Positions 9,302 through 17,541 of a stretch of DNA of 22,598 nucleotides are shown here, one piece after another (within the stretch, counting starts at the first letter, position 1; each line of letters starts with the position of its first letter). Position numbers and translations under genes: made by a program. The DNA is from Chloroflexota bacterium (GTDB taxonomy: Bacteria > Chloroflexota > Anaerolineae > Anaerolineales > Villigracilaceae), in NCBI GenBank assembly GCA_016191985.1, contig JACPVB010000003.1, forward strand, positions 1 through 22,598. The letters are read 5' to 3'. The notes under the pieces were generated by a model. That model ran no database searches and was not told the origin of the DNA. It was given only the letters and a program-made list of their open reading frames with translations.

Positions 9302-10294
9302 TTAGGGGGCAACAAATTGGTTTGTGTAGATACTGCTTAAGTCAATTGGCGCTGAGATCAAATTGAATTCCAACAGAATGTCCTGTGTATTCTTCCAGAT
9401 GCTTTCATTCATCGAGCCGAGCGCTCCATCGCCCGTGTCGATAAACGGGATTTGGACCTTCATCACTTCCTGCTGGTAATTGAGATCGAGGGCTTCATCG
9501 TACGTGAGAGCCAGGGCAGCGACCTCTTCCGGATGTTCGATTGCATACTGATAGCCCTTCATGGTGGCACGGATCAATCGGGAGACCAGGTCGGAATTGC
9601 CGCTGACAAATTCATCGGTTGCAAAGATCGTATTGATGTAAACATCGTAGCCGTAATCCTTGTAATAGATGAAGTTCAATTCATCGCCGGCATCCTGCGC
9701 CATTACCTGCTGGTCGGTTGCGAACATACCGCTCATCGCATCCATGTGACCGGCTTTGATCTCATTGGCTCCCTGAAAATCCTCGATCAGGGCATATTGC
9801 ATGGAGTCGCGCTCCAACCCGGTACGGCTTAATAATGCCAGGAAGGGAAGGTCGAAGAAATTGCTTAAGTCGAGCGAATAAACGCCCACGGTTTTGCCGA
9901 TCAGATCATCGGGCTTCTGGATGTTATCCCCGGCCAGTGATGTGATAGCCAGTGGGTTTTCCTTGAAAATGGTCGCCACTGCCACAAAATCCTGCTGATT
10001 TGTCTTTGCGATAATGATGCTGTCGCCGCTGGTGATGCCCAGTTGAGCGTTGCCGTTCTGTACCTCGTCCACCGGGTTGATATCCGGGCCGCCTGGGTTC
10101 AAGGTAACTTCAATATTTTCCTCGGCATAATAGCCCTTTTCAATGGCTGTATAGAACCCGGCATATTCCACGCCGTGGAACCAGCTTAACTGAACCGTCA
10201 CTTTATCCGCCGGGGCAGGGGCGCTGCACGCACTGAGGAAAAGTGCCAGGACGATCATCAAAATACCTGCTGTGTAAAAATACTTTGCCTTCAT
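9302..10294 (-). CDS. NMT1/THI5-like substrate-binding lipoprotein (copy 1)
   Basis: The protein has 330 residues. The ATG at 10294 is preceded by CAGGAG with about 7 nt spacing. The lipoprotein signal ends in LSAC with Cys23. Family landmarks match the neighbour: QLSWFHGVEYAGFY (35-48), GKTVGV (133-138), the phrase GANEI followed by DAMSGMFAT in the second lobe, and the ending YTNQFVAP. Together with the gene at 8164-9162 it is a tandem duplication. Differences in the first lobe (for example NPGGPDINP against IAGGPEVDA) suggest somewhat different ligands. It lies 33 bp after the hybrid kinase gene, so the two are probably on one mRNA. In this family the fold binds a ligand outside the membrane and passes it to a transporter. 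Here no transporter is present, and docking to a sensor domain is an alternative. Confidence 0.88.
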   Translation of the reverse strand: MKAKYFYTAGILMIVLALFLSACSAPAPADKVTVQLSWFHGVEYAGFYTAIEKGYYAEENIEVTLNPGGPDINPVDEVQNGNAQLGITSGDSIIIAKTNQQDFVAVATIFKENPLAITSLAGDNIQKPDDLIGKTVGVYSLDLSNFFDLPFLALLSRTGLERDSMQYALIEDFQGANEIKAGHMDAMSGMFATDQQVMAQDAGDELNFIYYKDYGYDVYINTIFATDEFVSGNSDLVSRLIRATMKGYQYAIEHPEEVAALALTYDEALDLNYQQEVMKVQIPFIDTGDGALGSMNESIWKNTQDILLEFNLISAPIDLSSIYTNQFVAP

Positions 10295-10327
10295 GAAATT
10301 CTCCTGTGTTTTTTTGATGTGACTTGC

Positions 10328-12673
10328 TTATTTTCCCGAAACGGGTAAAGTGACGCTGAAGCAGGTCCCTTTATCCATTTCGCTCTGAACGTTGATTTGC
10401 CCGTTATGTTGTTCCACAATCGACTTTACAATTGCCAGCCCAAGCCCATTGCCTTCCACTTCGCTAGCCTTTCCATCGCGGACGCGATAGAAGCGGTCGA
10501 AGATGAATGGCAGGTCGGAAGCAGGAATTCCATACCCGTTGTCCTGCACGTCGATCAAAACTTGTGCGTTCTCCGTTTTTGCGGTGAATTGGATTTCACC
10601 TCCGCTGGGGGTGTATTTGATGGCATTGCCCAGCAGGTTGCGAAAGAGTTGGCGCAACTGCAACGGGTCGCCGCTAACAGGCACGGGCGCGGAAAGAGGC
10701 GCGAATTTCAGGGTTTGTTCCTTCTTTTGAGCCTGCGGGGTAAATTCATCCGCCAACTCCGTGAGCAGGGTTGGCAGGTCCACGGTGGTATGCTTTTGCA
10801 GAGCATCCAAATCCACCTGTGCGAGCGTCATCATGTTTTGCACGAGTTCGTTCATGTTGACCGCCGCAGACTGGATGTATTTCACGAATTCATGCTGTTG
10901 CGGGTTGAGGGGGCCGGCCTGCTCGAGCATTTTGCTGAAGCCGGTGATGGTGGTGAGGGGATTCTTTAAATCGTGCGAAGCGGTTGCAATGAACTCGTTC
11001 TTGACCTTTTCCAGATCCTTGAAGCGGGTGACATCATGCAAAATTGCCACCTGGCCACCGTCTTCAATGGGGGTGATTAACGCCACGAACGTACGCTTGT
11101 CCGGCCAGGTTACTTCACCGGATTTGGATAGTTTGGAAGTGCGGGCTTCTTCAAGAATTTTGGCAAACGATTCATAGCCTGCATCTTTGGGGAGCGGTTC
11201 GTTGATTTGGGTGTTGAAATCCATGAATAATTTTTCGCCCGCCGGGTTCAAAAGACAAAGCCTTCCGCCCTTATCGAACAATAAAATCGCTTCTGCCGCA
11301 TGACGAAGAATGGCGGCCAGTCTTTTTTGCTCGTGTGCCACATCCGCAAAGAGGCGCGCATTCTCTATGGCAATTGCCGCCTGGCTTGCAATGGCTTGCA
11401 GGAGCAGTAAGTGATCCAGGTTGAAATAATATTCCTGCTCATGCGTCAGGATGAGCAGCCCCAGCAATTCGCGGCGGCCGTTTAATGGTGCGATCACCGC
11501 CGAACCAATAAAGGGATTTTTATCGTTTTGCCAGAGCGGGTTGTTGAAAGCATTGTTTACAACCAAACCCTGCGGATCTTCCTTCATATGAGCGATCAGG
11601 CTTTCCGAAATATCCAGTTCATGGGTAAGGTTTTCAGAGGAGGATAAAGAAACTTGATAATTCTGCCTGGCATTGGCGCCGGATTGCAAAATGAGCATAT
11701 TCCCTTGGATGGCTCCCAGCGTTTCCACCGTGCGTTTGAGCAGCACGTCTGCGAGGTCTTTAATATCCGTGCGCGCGCTTAATTCCCTGCCGATCTCCGG
11801 CAGAAGCTCCAGTTCACGATTGCGGCGGCGGATGATATCCTCCGCTTCCTTCACGCGTAGTTTGGTACGGATGCGCGCCATGAGTTCGTGGCGGTCGAAG
11901 GGCTTTGTGACATAGTCATCTGCGCCCAGGTTTAAACCAGATTGCACGTCCGAAGGATCAAGGCGCGCAGCGGTAAGAATGATGACAGGGATATGGTTGG
12001 TGGAAGGGTCGGAACGAATGTCACTCAGCACGGAAAACCCGTCTTTGAGCGGCATGTTGACATCTAATAAAACGAGGTCCGGCATCTCATCGTGCACTTT
12101 TTCGAGGGTCTCCATGCCGTCCCGCGCAATCACCTGGTCGTAGCCCTCGTATTCAAGATAACGCACCAGCAGGGTGACATTATCCGGGCGGTCATCCGCA
12201 ACAAGGATCTTGAACTTTTTCCGACCGGCCGCCGCGCTTTTGGCAGGCAGGTTGACATTGTTCATTTCCTGCATGGCCTGGGTTGCGATCTGGCAGATCC
12301 GTTCCGGGCGCACGGGCTTTACAATGACTTCGTTCACCTTCAAACGCTGCGCAGTCACTTTTAGGCCGGGCACATCATATGCGGTGACGAGATACGTGTA
12401 GGCTGGCCGTCCGCCGGGATGGTTTTGTAATTTCTCGATCAATTCCAGCCCGGTCATTTCCGGCATAATCATGTCGGTGAATAGAATATCCACGCCTTTG
12501 TTTTTTACTTTTTCCAGGGCTTCACGGCCGCTGGCGGCAGAAACCACCTCCACCGAAGGGCCAATTTGGGCAAGGGCGCGCGCCAGGGTAGTGGCCGTAT
12601 TGGGGTGGTCATCCACTACAAGGATGCGTACCTGGTCAACCAGAGGGGATTCGGACGTGTTCATCGGCCCCAT
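10328..12673 (-). CDS. Soluble hybrid histidine kinase, REC-REC-GAF-PAS-HisKA-HATPase
   Basis: The protein has 781 residues and no membrane helix. Receiver 1 (about 15-135) has the acidic pair Asp21/Asp22, phospho-acceptor Asp67, Thr97 and Lys119. Receiver 2 (154-275) has Asp160/Asp161, Asp204, Thr234 and Lys257. A helical linker leads to GAF (about 290-440) and a PAS-like domain (448-550). HisKA contains SHDLKNPLT with His567. The HATPase is complete: N-box NLLGNAIKYTP (Asn683), DNGYGIP (711-717), FDRFYR (725-730) and GNGLGLAIVK (741-750). All catalytic residues of kinase and receivers are present. Two N-terminal receivers mean its kinase activity is probably set by phosphotransfer from other kinases, as in a relay hub. 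Starts at 12673 and 12664 (MNTSES) are both possible, and neither has a strong ribosome site. Confidence 0.92.
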   Translation of the reverse strand: MGPMNTSESPLVDQVRILVVDDHPNTATTLARALAQIGPSVEVVSAASGREALEKVKNKGVDILFTDMIMPEMTGLELIEKLQNHPGGRPAYTYLVTAYDVPGLKVTAQRLKVNEVIVKPVRPERICQIATQAMQEMNNVNLPAKSAAAGRKKFKILVADDRPDNVTLLVRYLEYEGYDQVIARDGMETLEKVHDEMPDLVLLDVNMPLKDGFSVLSDIRSDPSTNHIPVIILTAARLDPSDVQSGLNLGADDYVTKPFDRHELMARIRTKLRVKEAEDIIRRRNRELELLPEIGRELSARTDIKDLADVLLKRTVETLGAIQGNMLILQSGANARQNYQVSLSSSENLTHELDISESLIAHMKEDPQGLVVNNAFNNPLWQNDKNPFIGSAVIAPLNGRRELLGLLILTHEQEYYFNLDHLLLLQAIASQAAIAIENARLFADVAHEQKRLAAILRHAAEAILLFDKGGRLCLLNPAGEKLFMDFNTQINEPLPKDAGYESFAKILEEARTSKLSKSGEVTWPDKRTFVALITPIEDGGQVAILHDVTRFKDLEKVKNEFIATASHDLKNPLTTITGFSKMLEQAGPLNPQQHEFVKYIQSAAVNMNELVQNMMTLAQVDLDALQKHTTVDLPTLLTELADEFTPQAQKKEQTLKFAPLSAPVPVSGDPLQLRQLFRNLLGNAIKYTPSGGEIQFTAKTENAQVLIDVQDNGYGIPASDLPFIFDRFYRVRDGKASEVEGNGLGLAIVKSIVEQHNGQINVQSEMDKGTCFSVTLPVSGK

Positions 12674-12742
12674 TTTCGCTGGAATCCAAACGGGGAACGA
12701 TGGGAAAGAGGCTAAAAGAGTTGGGAAAAGTTAGGGAACGAC

Positions 12743-12775
12743 GAACCCGCTTCCGGCTAAGCCGGAAGCGGGTTC
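12743..12775 (-). terminator. Perfect 15-bp hairpin, possible terminator or attenuator
   Basis: Arms GAACCCGCTTCCGGC (12743-12757) and its exact complement (12761-12775) enclose a 3-nt loop. The stem is GC-rich and would be very stable in either strand. On the minus strand no T-run follows directly, only CGTTCCC and later CTTTTCCC, so an intrinsic terminator is only moderately supported. It sits 70 bp before the hybrid kinase start and could also act as a leader hairpin or be a dispersed palindromic repeat. Confidence 0.5.
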
Positions 12776-12847
12776 TGTCCATTGGGCAGATCAGCCCTTT
12801 GAGAGGATGCGTCGCACTTTAAAAACTACTTCCTTGAGATTTTTTAG

Positions 12848-12927
12848 ACACGGACGATACGAATTTCACAGACGCTTCGCGCACGGAAAACCTTAAAAAA
12901 ATCCGCTCTTTTCCGTGCCTTCCGTGT
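12848..12927. repeat. Nested inverted repeat built on CACGGA/TCCGTG
   Basis: Inner arms GCACGGAAAA (12881-12890) and TTTTCCGTGC (12909-12918) are exact complements around an 18-nt loop. Outer arms ACACGGA (12848-12854) and TCCGTGT (12921-12927) are also complementary. The hexamer thus occurs four times in 80 bp, twice in each direction. It may be a dispersed intergenic repeat or a binding array for a dimeric regulator. Confidence 0.5.
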
Positions 12928-12937
12928 ACAAATAAAG

Positions 12938-12966
12938 ATCGTAAGTCGGGTATAACGAATCGTCAA
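12938..12966 (-). promoter_or_regulatory. Possible promoter for the hybrid kinase operon
   Basis: On the minus strand TTGACG (12966-12961) and TACGAT (12943-12938) are separated by 17 nt. The -35 overlaps the stop codon of the response regulator gene. The -10 matches only four of six consensus bases. If used, the leader would be about 260 nt and would include both inverted repeats. Confidence 0.3.
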
Positions 12967-13766
12967 TCAGTGACAAGCCGATATCCCTTGCCACGGACGT
13001 TAATAAGATACGAAGGCCTTTGTGTATCCCTGTCAAATGCCTGCCGCAGTTGATGGATATGCCATTTGGTGAGTTCCTGTGCCTCGCGCATATCCGCCTG
13101 ATAACCCTGAGCCTCAGCGACGAGCGTTTGATAATCCACCACGTTTGGGGCATGCCGCACCAAAACGAGCAGGTAATCGAAGGAAGTGGGCGGCAGGTTG
13201 ATGGCTTCTTCGTTGACCAGGATGCGGCGGGTGTGCAAATCCAGCACGATTGCGCCGCGTTTGATGAAGCGGGCTGGCTCGGCAAGGTTTGGCTGCCCCG
13301 GCATCGCGGGGGTTGTTTCGCCGCTTTCAATGTTTTTCAGTTCGCTTTGCAGAGTCTCGATTTGGAGAACGATCTCGCGTTTGCGCTTTTCTCTCCGCTG
13401 TTGTTCGAGAATTGATTTCGTGCGTTCGATAATAAATTCGGGTTTTAACGGCTTTAATAAATAATCCGTTGCGCCGTAACGCAAGGCTTCCACCGCAGAG
13501 TTGACATCCGGCTGTGCGGTGAATAATACGACGGGGACCAGGGGATAATTTTTGTGAATTAATTTTAAGGCGTCCAGCCCCTGAATGCCGGGCATACGCA
13601 GGTCGGTAAAGATCAGGTCGAAATTTGTAGTTTCCAGGAACGCGAGTCCCTGCTCGGCATTTTCAGCGGTGGTCACTTCAAAACCAGCCTGCTGTAGAAT
13701 GCGCGCCAGAGTCTTACGGAGGGACGCCTCGTCATCCATGATTAGGATATGACCGGAGATGTTCAT
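12963..13766 (-). CDS. Response regulator, REC plus OmpR/PhoB-type DNA-binding domain
   Basis: The protein has 267 residues. The receiver (5-120) carries Asp11/Asp12, phospho-acceptor Asp55, Thr83 and Lys105. A charged helical linker (111-147) and a flexible segment lead to a winged-helix domain (about 168-266) with the recognition-helix region ELTKWHIHQLRQAF and the wing ending VRGKGYRLVTD, characteristic of Trans_reg_C proteins. It should bind direct-repeat DNA as a phosphorylated dimer. The receiver looks more NtrC-like than OmpR-like, and the linker is longer than the usual one of OmpR relatives. Its ATG overlaps the stop of the MASE1 kinase by 4 bp (ATGA), so that kinase is its obvious partner. 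It is the only DNA-binding protein seen in the cluster. The nearby inverted repeats at 12743-12927 are candidate targets, which is inference. Confidence 0.93.
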   Translation of the reverse strand: MNISGHILIMDDEASLRKTLARILQQAGFEVTTAENAEQGLAFLETTNFDLIFTDLRMPGIQGLDALKLIHKNYPLVPVVLFTAQPDVNSAVEALRYGATDYLLKPLKPEFIIERTKSILEQQRREKRKREIVLQIETLQSELKNIESGETTPAMPGQPNLAEPARFIKRGAIVLDLHTRRILVNEEAINLPPTSFDYLLVLVRHAPNVVDYQTLVAEAQGYQADMREAQELTKWHIHQLRQAFDRDTQRPSYLINVRGKGYRLVTD

Positions 13767-16700
13767 TCAAGTTCCATTCTTTTGGTTGGCAGCCATACGT
13801 TGAAGGTTGCGCCTCCAGCGGGGTTGTTTTCTGCGGTGATGCGTCCCTGGTGTTTGAGAATGATATCGTATGAGATGGTCAACCCAAGCCCGGTGCCTCT
13901 TTCTTTGTTCGTGATGAACGCATCGAAAATATTCGGCAGGATCGATGGGTCGATGCCTTTTCCATTATCTGAGATCGATAGGAAAACTTCGTTGCTTTCC
14001 TCGATAAATTTTGTGCATACATTTAATGTTCCGCTGTCTGCCACGGCATCAACGGCGTTCATGAAGAGGTTTAAGATGACCTGGCGGATTTGATCCCCCA
14101 GCCCGGGGATCGTTGGCAGGGCAGGGTCCGAATGGAATTCAAATGAAATATTATTGTGTTTGAGATGGGTGGAGACTAGGGCGTACACGTCTTCGACCAC
14201 ATTGTTGACCTGAACGGGAGTGAAATCCTCTGCCTGGATGGGACGGTAGGTGGCGCGCAGTCTTTCGATCATGGCGGCCATGCGATCCGTTTCCGAAAGG
14301 ACGATATCCAAATCCTGCCTGCCTTGCAATGACAAGGTCTGCTCCGCTTTGAGGAGGAACAACGCGTTTTGAATGGCTTGCAAGGGATTGTTCAATTCAT
14401 GCGATACCGAAGCCAGAAGACGGCCCATAACTGCCAGACGCTCGCTTTGAACCAGTTGGTTGCGGGCCGCCTTTTCATGCTTCAGGGATGTTTGCAAATC
14501 TTCGTACAAATCCGCTTTTTGCAGGGCAATTGCCAGTTGGTCTGCCACAGCGGTGACCAGTTGCAGGTCGCGGTTTGTAAATATTTTGGGCGGCGCTTGT
14601 TGAATATCCAGTATCCCAAGGATTTGGTCACCGATCTTTATTGGCACGGCCAGCTCTGATTTCGTTTCCGGCAGGAATGGGTTTCTGGTAAAAAATACAA
14701 CTTCATCCACGTTGTTGGTAAAGAAAGGGGCGGAGATTTCCGCCGCATAGCCCACGATGCCTGAGCCTGCGCTTATCTGATAGTTTTGCAATTTTAGTTT
14801 TCTGCCAATCTCTCCGCTGGCCGCTCGCAGAATGAACCCACCCATCTTCGGATCGATAACATATACCTGGACGTGATAATAGCTGAAATTTTTCTGTAGC
14901 AGATCGACTACATCTTCCAGTAGTTCATCGGCGTTGAGCGCCACCAGTCCCTGGTTGATGCGGTATAAGGCGTTCGTTTCCTTTAATGCCTGTTGAGTGC
15001 TTTCCAGCAGATGTGAGTTTTCAATAGCGATGGCGGCCTGAATACCCAGGGCGCTTAATAGCTCGTTGTCGTCGGGATTAAAGGCGTTTGGCTTGCTGCT
15101 TTGCACGCTGATCGTGCCAAGTTTGCGTTCGCCGCTGTACAGTGGAGTAACCAGCAGGGAACGGAAATTTGTTTGTTTGTTCCTTTTGAAGAATCGAGGA
15201 TCGGTATCCACGTCGGCAATGTTGATGGTCGTCCTGCTGCGAATGGTCTCGCCCACAACCCCTTCGTCGATGCGCATTTTTATTTTTTGTTCGGACGAGA
15301 CCTCCAGGCCTGCCACTGCCCCGGGTTTAAAGATTTTTTGCTCCTCGTCAACAAGGTGGATCACTGCCTGTTCCGCGCCGGGGATCAATTCCTTGGCCGA
15401 GTCGACGATCAACTGCAAAACATTTGTGTAGCTAACCCGCTCCGTTTCACTCAACGCCAGGGATATTTTTGCCAGGGCTGCGGATTCTTGCAGGCGTTTA
15501 TTTAATTCAAGGTCTTTTTGCGCATTCCACAGGGCCACAGCGATGTGTTTTGAGGCATGTTCCGCGCGTTCGATTTCCTGGGGCGTGAAATGATGTGGTG
15601 CATTGTAGGTGATAATCGCCGCCCCCAATTTGTGATCCCTCACAATTAATGGAATGCCCAGCGCGGAGCGGGCCGGGTATTTTTTTGCGACTTCGATGCT
15701 TAAATAAGGTGAGTTGAAGACATCATCCGCCGCGAGCACACGCTCAGCTTTTAGCACGGATGCGGTCATGGTTAAAAAATTGGGGTCGCTTATCGTTGAG
15801 GAATAGGGGAGCTCAAGATTGGCCGTGGTGGCCGTTGGAATGGCCGTTTGCATTTCATTATCCCAACGTGTGATGTAGCAATCGTCCGCATTCGACAGTT
15901 TTGCCATGTTGCCCGCCAGTTCTTCCAGGGTCGAATTCAAATCCCCTGAGAGCAGGATGGTGCGCGTCATGTCATTGAGCAATTCCAAATATTGCTCGCG
16001 AGCAGATAAAGCCTCCTCGGCATGTTTGCGCGCCGTAATGTCCAGCATAAATCCCTGGCGAAAGAGAACGTTTCCGTTGTTATCCAGCACGTTCACTGCT
16101 TCATCCAGAAACCACCTTATATCGCCGCTGCGCGTTATCAAACGGTATTCCGATTTAAAAGGTTCCCCGCTTTCCTTGACCCGTTCGATCTCTTCCATTA
16201 CTTTTTTCTGGTCGTTTGGGTGCATTTGCTTGAACCAGAGCCTGGGATCTGCAATCCATTCCTCCTGGGTAAAGCCCAGGGACATGATTTGCGGGCTGAT
16301 ATAAGTCACGCCGATGTGTTGATTTAACCCCGCTGTGTAAACGATGGGCGGGATTTGCTCAGCCAATATTCGATACTTGACTTCAGCGCCGCGCAGGTTT
16401 TCCTCTGATTGCCTGCGGTCAGTAATCTCTGTAAAAAGGTCGCTGACCGTACGCCCGGTCAGCAGGGCAACCCCACATAACAGCAGGATTTCGATATTGA
16501 TTCTTGTAACATCGCCATACAGTATCGTGGATCCCCCAACATTTCCTGAAAGGCCAACCGGAAATAGGAATGTAAGCAGGCCGATCCAGCTTGTGCCGAG
16601 GACAGCCATGAATACCCCGTAGCGAATGGCGATAAAGACCATCACAAACCCATACAGGATGCGTGTATCGTAAAACGGAAATCGCAGGGCTGAGAGCAAA

Positions 16701-17380
16701 ATAAGCCCAAAGATCAGAACGAGCAGGGCTTTATCCAGGAAGGAATTTCGGCCATTGGGTACTAACGGCGAGTGTGGGATTTCATCCCGGATCCAGGTCC
16801 ATCCTTTTTCGGTGAGGGGTTTGGTGAGAATCATAAGCGCTGGCACTGTCAACACAAATTGGGCTGCCAGGTCGGCTGAAAATAAACCAAGCCAATTGTC
16901 CCAGTCTATAATTCCGTTGAGATTTCCCAAAAGGATGGGTTGAAATACCAGATAAACCTTGGCGATCAATGTGGGTGCGAGACAGCCCGCCAGCAGAAAT
17001 TGGAGTACGTTTTTTAAGTTGGGCAGCCAGCATTTGCCCTTTATCAATCGAACGAAGAAGAACCAGCTTAACCCAACTTCGAGGGTTTCCGGCAGTGCGT
17101 ACAATACCGCCCATTTCCATGGAAATCCCCAAAGGGGCGCCCAAAGTACAGCGTTCAGGAAAATACCCAGCAAGACGCGCGGCCCCCACCAATACGCCAT
17201 CGCAATGCCGAGCGCGGTGGGCAGATACCACAAAGACACGCCGAAATCCGTTTTAAACCAGATCGAAAGCCAGGTGCCCAGATTGGCGACAAAGAACGGC
17301 AGTATCCACGTCCACCAGGGAAGTGAAGATGTCTTTTCTCCATTCTTTGGGATTGTATTAATGGATACACTCATGGACAT
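13763..17380 (-). CDS. MASE1-PAS-GAF-GAF-GAF sensor histidine kinase
   Basis: The protein has 1205 residues. A MASE1-like membrane domain with about eight helices spans 25-315. PAS follows at 332-450 (ending DITARK), then GAF1 480-620, GAF2 650-790 and GAF3 815-955. GAF3 has the variant signature RNPFLPETKSE (899-909) shared with the GAF proteins elsewhere in the cluster. HisKA has SVSHELNNPLQ with His994. HATPase is complete: NLFMNAVDA with Asn1104 and Asn1108, DNGKGID (1138-1144) and GTGLGLTIS (1162-1170). There is no receiver domain, so phosphate should pass to the regulator encoded by the overlapping downstream gene. MASE1 is a membrane sensory domain whose ligands are mostly unknown. ATG 17380 and ATG 17374 are both possible starts, with no strong ribosome site. 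Confidence 0.92.
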   Translation of the reverse strand: MSMSVSINTIPKNGEKTSSLPWWTWILPFFVANLGTWLSIWFKTDFGVSLWYLPTALGIAMAYWWGPRVLLGIFLNAVLWAPLWGFPWKWAVLYALPETLEVGLSWFFFVRLIKGKCWLPNLKNVLQFLLAGCLAPTLIAKVYLVFQPILLGNLNGIIDWDNWLGLFSADLAAQFVLTVPALMILTKPLTEKGWTWIRDEIPHSPLVPNGRNSFLDKALLVLIFGLILLSALRFPFYDTRILYGFVMVFIAIRYGVFMAVLGTSWIGLLTFLFPVGLSGNVGGSTILYGDVTRINIEILLLCGVALLTGRTVSDLFTEITDRRQSEENLRGAEVKYRILAEQIPPIVYTAGLNQHIGVTYISPQIMSLGFTQEEWIADPRLWFKQMHPNDQKKVMEEIERVKESGEPFKSEYRLITRSGDIRWFLDEAVNVLDNNGNVLFRQGFMLDITARKHAEEALSAREQYLELLNDMTRTILLSGDLNSTLEELAGNMAKLSNADDCYITRWDNEMQTAIPTATTANLELPYSSTISDPNFLTMTASVLKAERVLAADDVFNSPYLSIEVAKKYPARSALGIPLIVRDHKLGAAIITYNAPHHFTPQEIERAEHASKHIAVALWNAQKDLELNKRLQESAALAKISLALSETERVSYTNVLQLIVDSAKELIPGAEQAVIHLVDEEQKIFKPGAVAGLEVSSEQKIKMRIDEGVVGETIRSRTTINIADVDTDPRFFKRNKQTNFRSLLVTPLYSGERKLGTISVQSSKPNAFNPDDNELLSALGIQAAIAIENSHLLESTQQALKETNALYRINQGLVALNADELLEDVVDLLQKNFSYYHVQVYVIDPKMGGFILRAASGEIGRKLKLQNYQISAGSGIVGYAAEISAPFFTNNVDEVVFFTRNPFLPETKSELAVPIKIGDQILGILDIQQAPPKIFTNRDLQLVTAVADQLAIALQKADLYEDLQTSLKHEKAARNQLVQSERLAVMGRLLASVSHELNNPLQAIQNALFLLKAEQTLSLQGRQDLDIVLSETDRMAAMIERLRATYRPIQAEDFTPVQVNNVVEDVYALVSTHLKHNNISFEFHSDPALPTIPGLGDQIRQVILNLFMNAVDAVADSGTLNVCTKFIEESNEVFLSISDNGKGIDPSILPNIFDAFITNKERGTGLGLTISYDIILKHQGRITAENNPAGGATFNVWLPTKRMELE

Positions 17381-17423
17381 TTATGCTTAGAATAAAACTC
17401 ACCGGTAGCTTGCTCTGGCTGAA

Positions 17424-17429
17424 ATTATA
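17424..17429 (-). promoter_or_regulatory. -10 promoter element for the MASE1 kinase gene
   Basis: A perfect TATAAT on the minus strand lies 44 bp before the kinase start. No convincing -35 stands 16-18 nt upstream; the nearest match, TTGAAA at 17457-17452, is 22 nt away. It lies between the rny terminator and the kinase gene, where a promoter is expected. Confidence 0.45.
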
Positions 17430-17490
17430 TCGGCGATCTTTGGTTGGATAATTTCAATTGTAAATTAACTTCTTGTGTTTACAGATACAA

Positions 17491-17526
17491 AAATCCGCTT
17501 GCTGTTTTAGACAGACAAGCGGATTT
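17491..17526 (-). terminator. Intrinsic terminator of recX-rny
   Basis: Arms AAATCCGCTTG and CAAGCGGATTT (17491-17501 and 17516-17526) are exact complements. An inner CTGT/ACAG pairing with one bulged base leaves a 5-nt loop. Read on the minus strand the stem ends in GGATTTTTG, giving a run of five U. It begins 16 bp after the rny stop codon. Confidence 0.85.
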
Positions 17527-17541
17527 CAGGCGCTCCGTAGC

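Larger units (their letters stand above)
12674..12962. other. 289-bp gap between response regulator and hybrid kinase genes
   Basis: No coding sequence is supported here. The gap holds a nested inverted repeat (12848-12927), a perfect 15-bp hairpin (12743-12775) and a weak promoter-like pair for the downstream operon (12938-12966). It is the longest gap inside the signalling cluster and probably separates two transcription units. Confidence 0.6.

Noticed and set aside
12893..13330. 145-codon minus-strand frame overlapping the response regulator
   Set aside because: It is a shifted frame of the winged-helix coding part. Its Cys/Arg/Pro/Ser-rich product lacks any motif.
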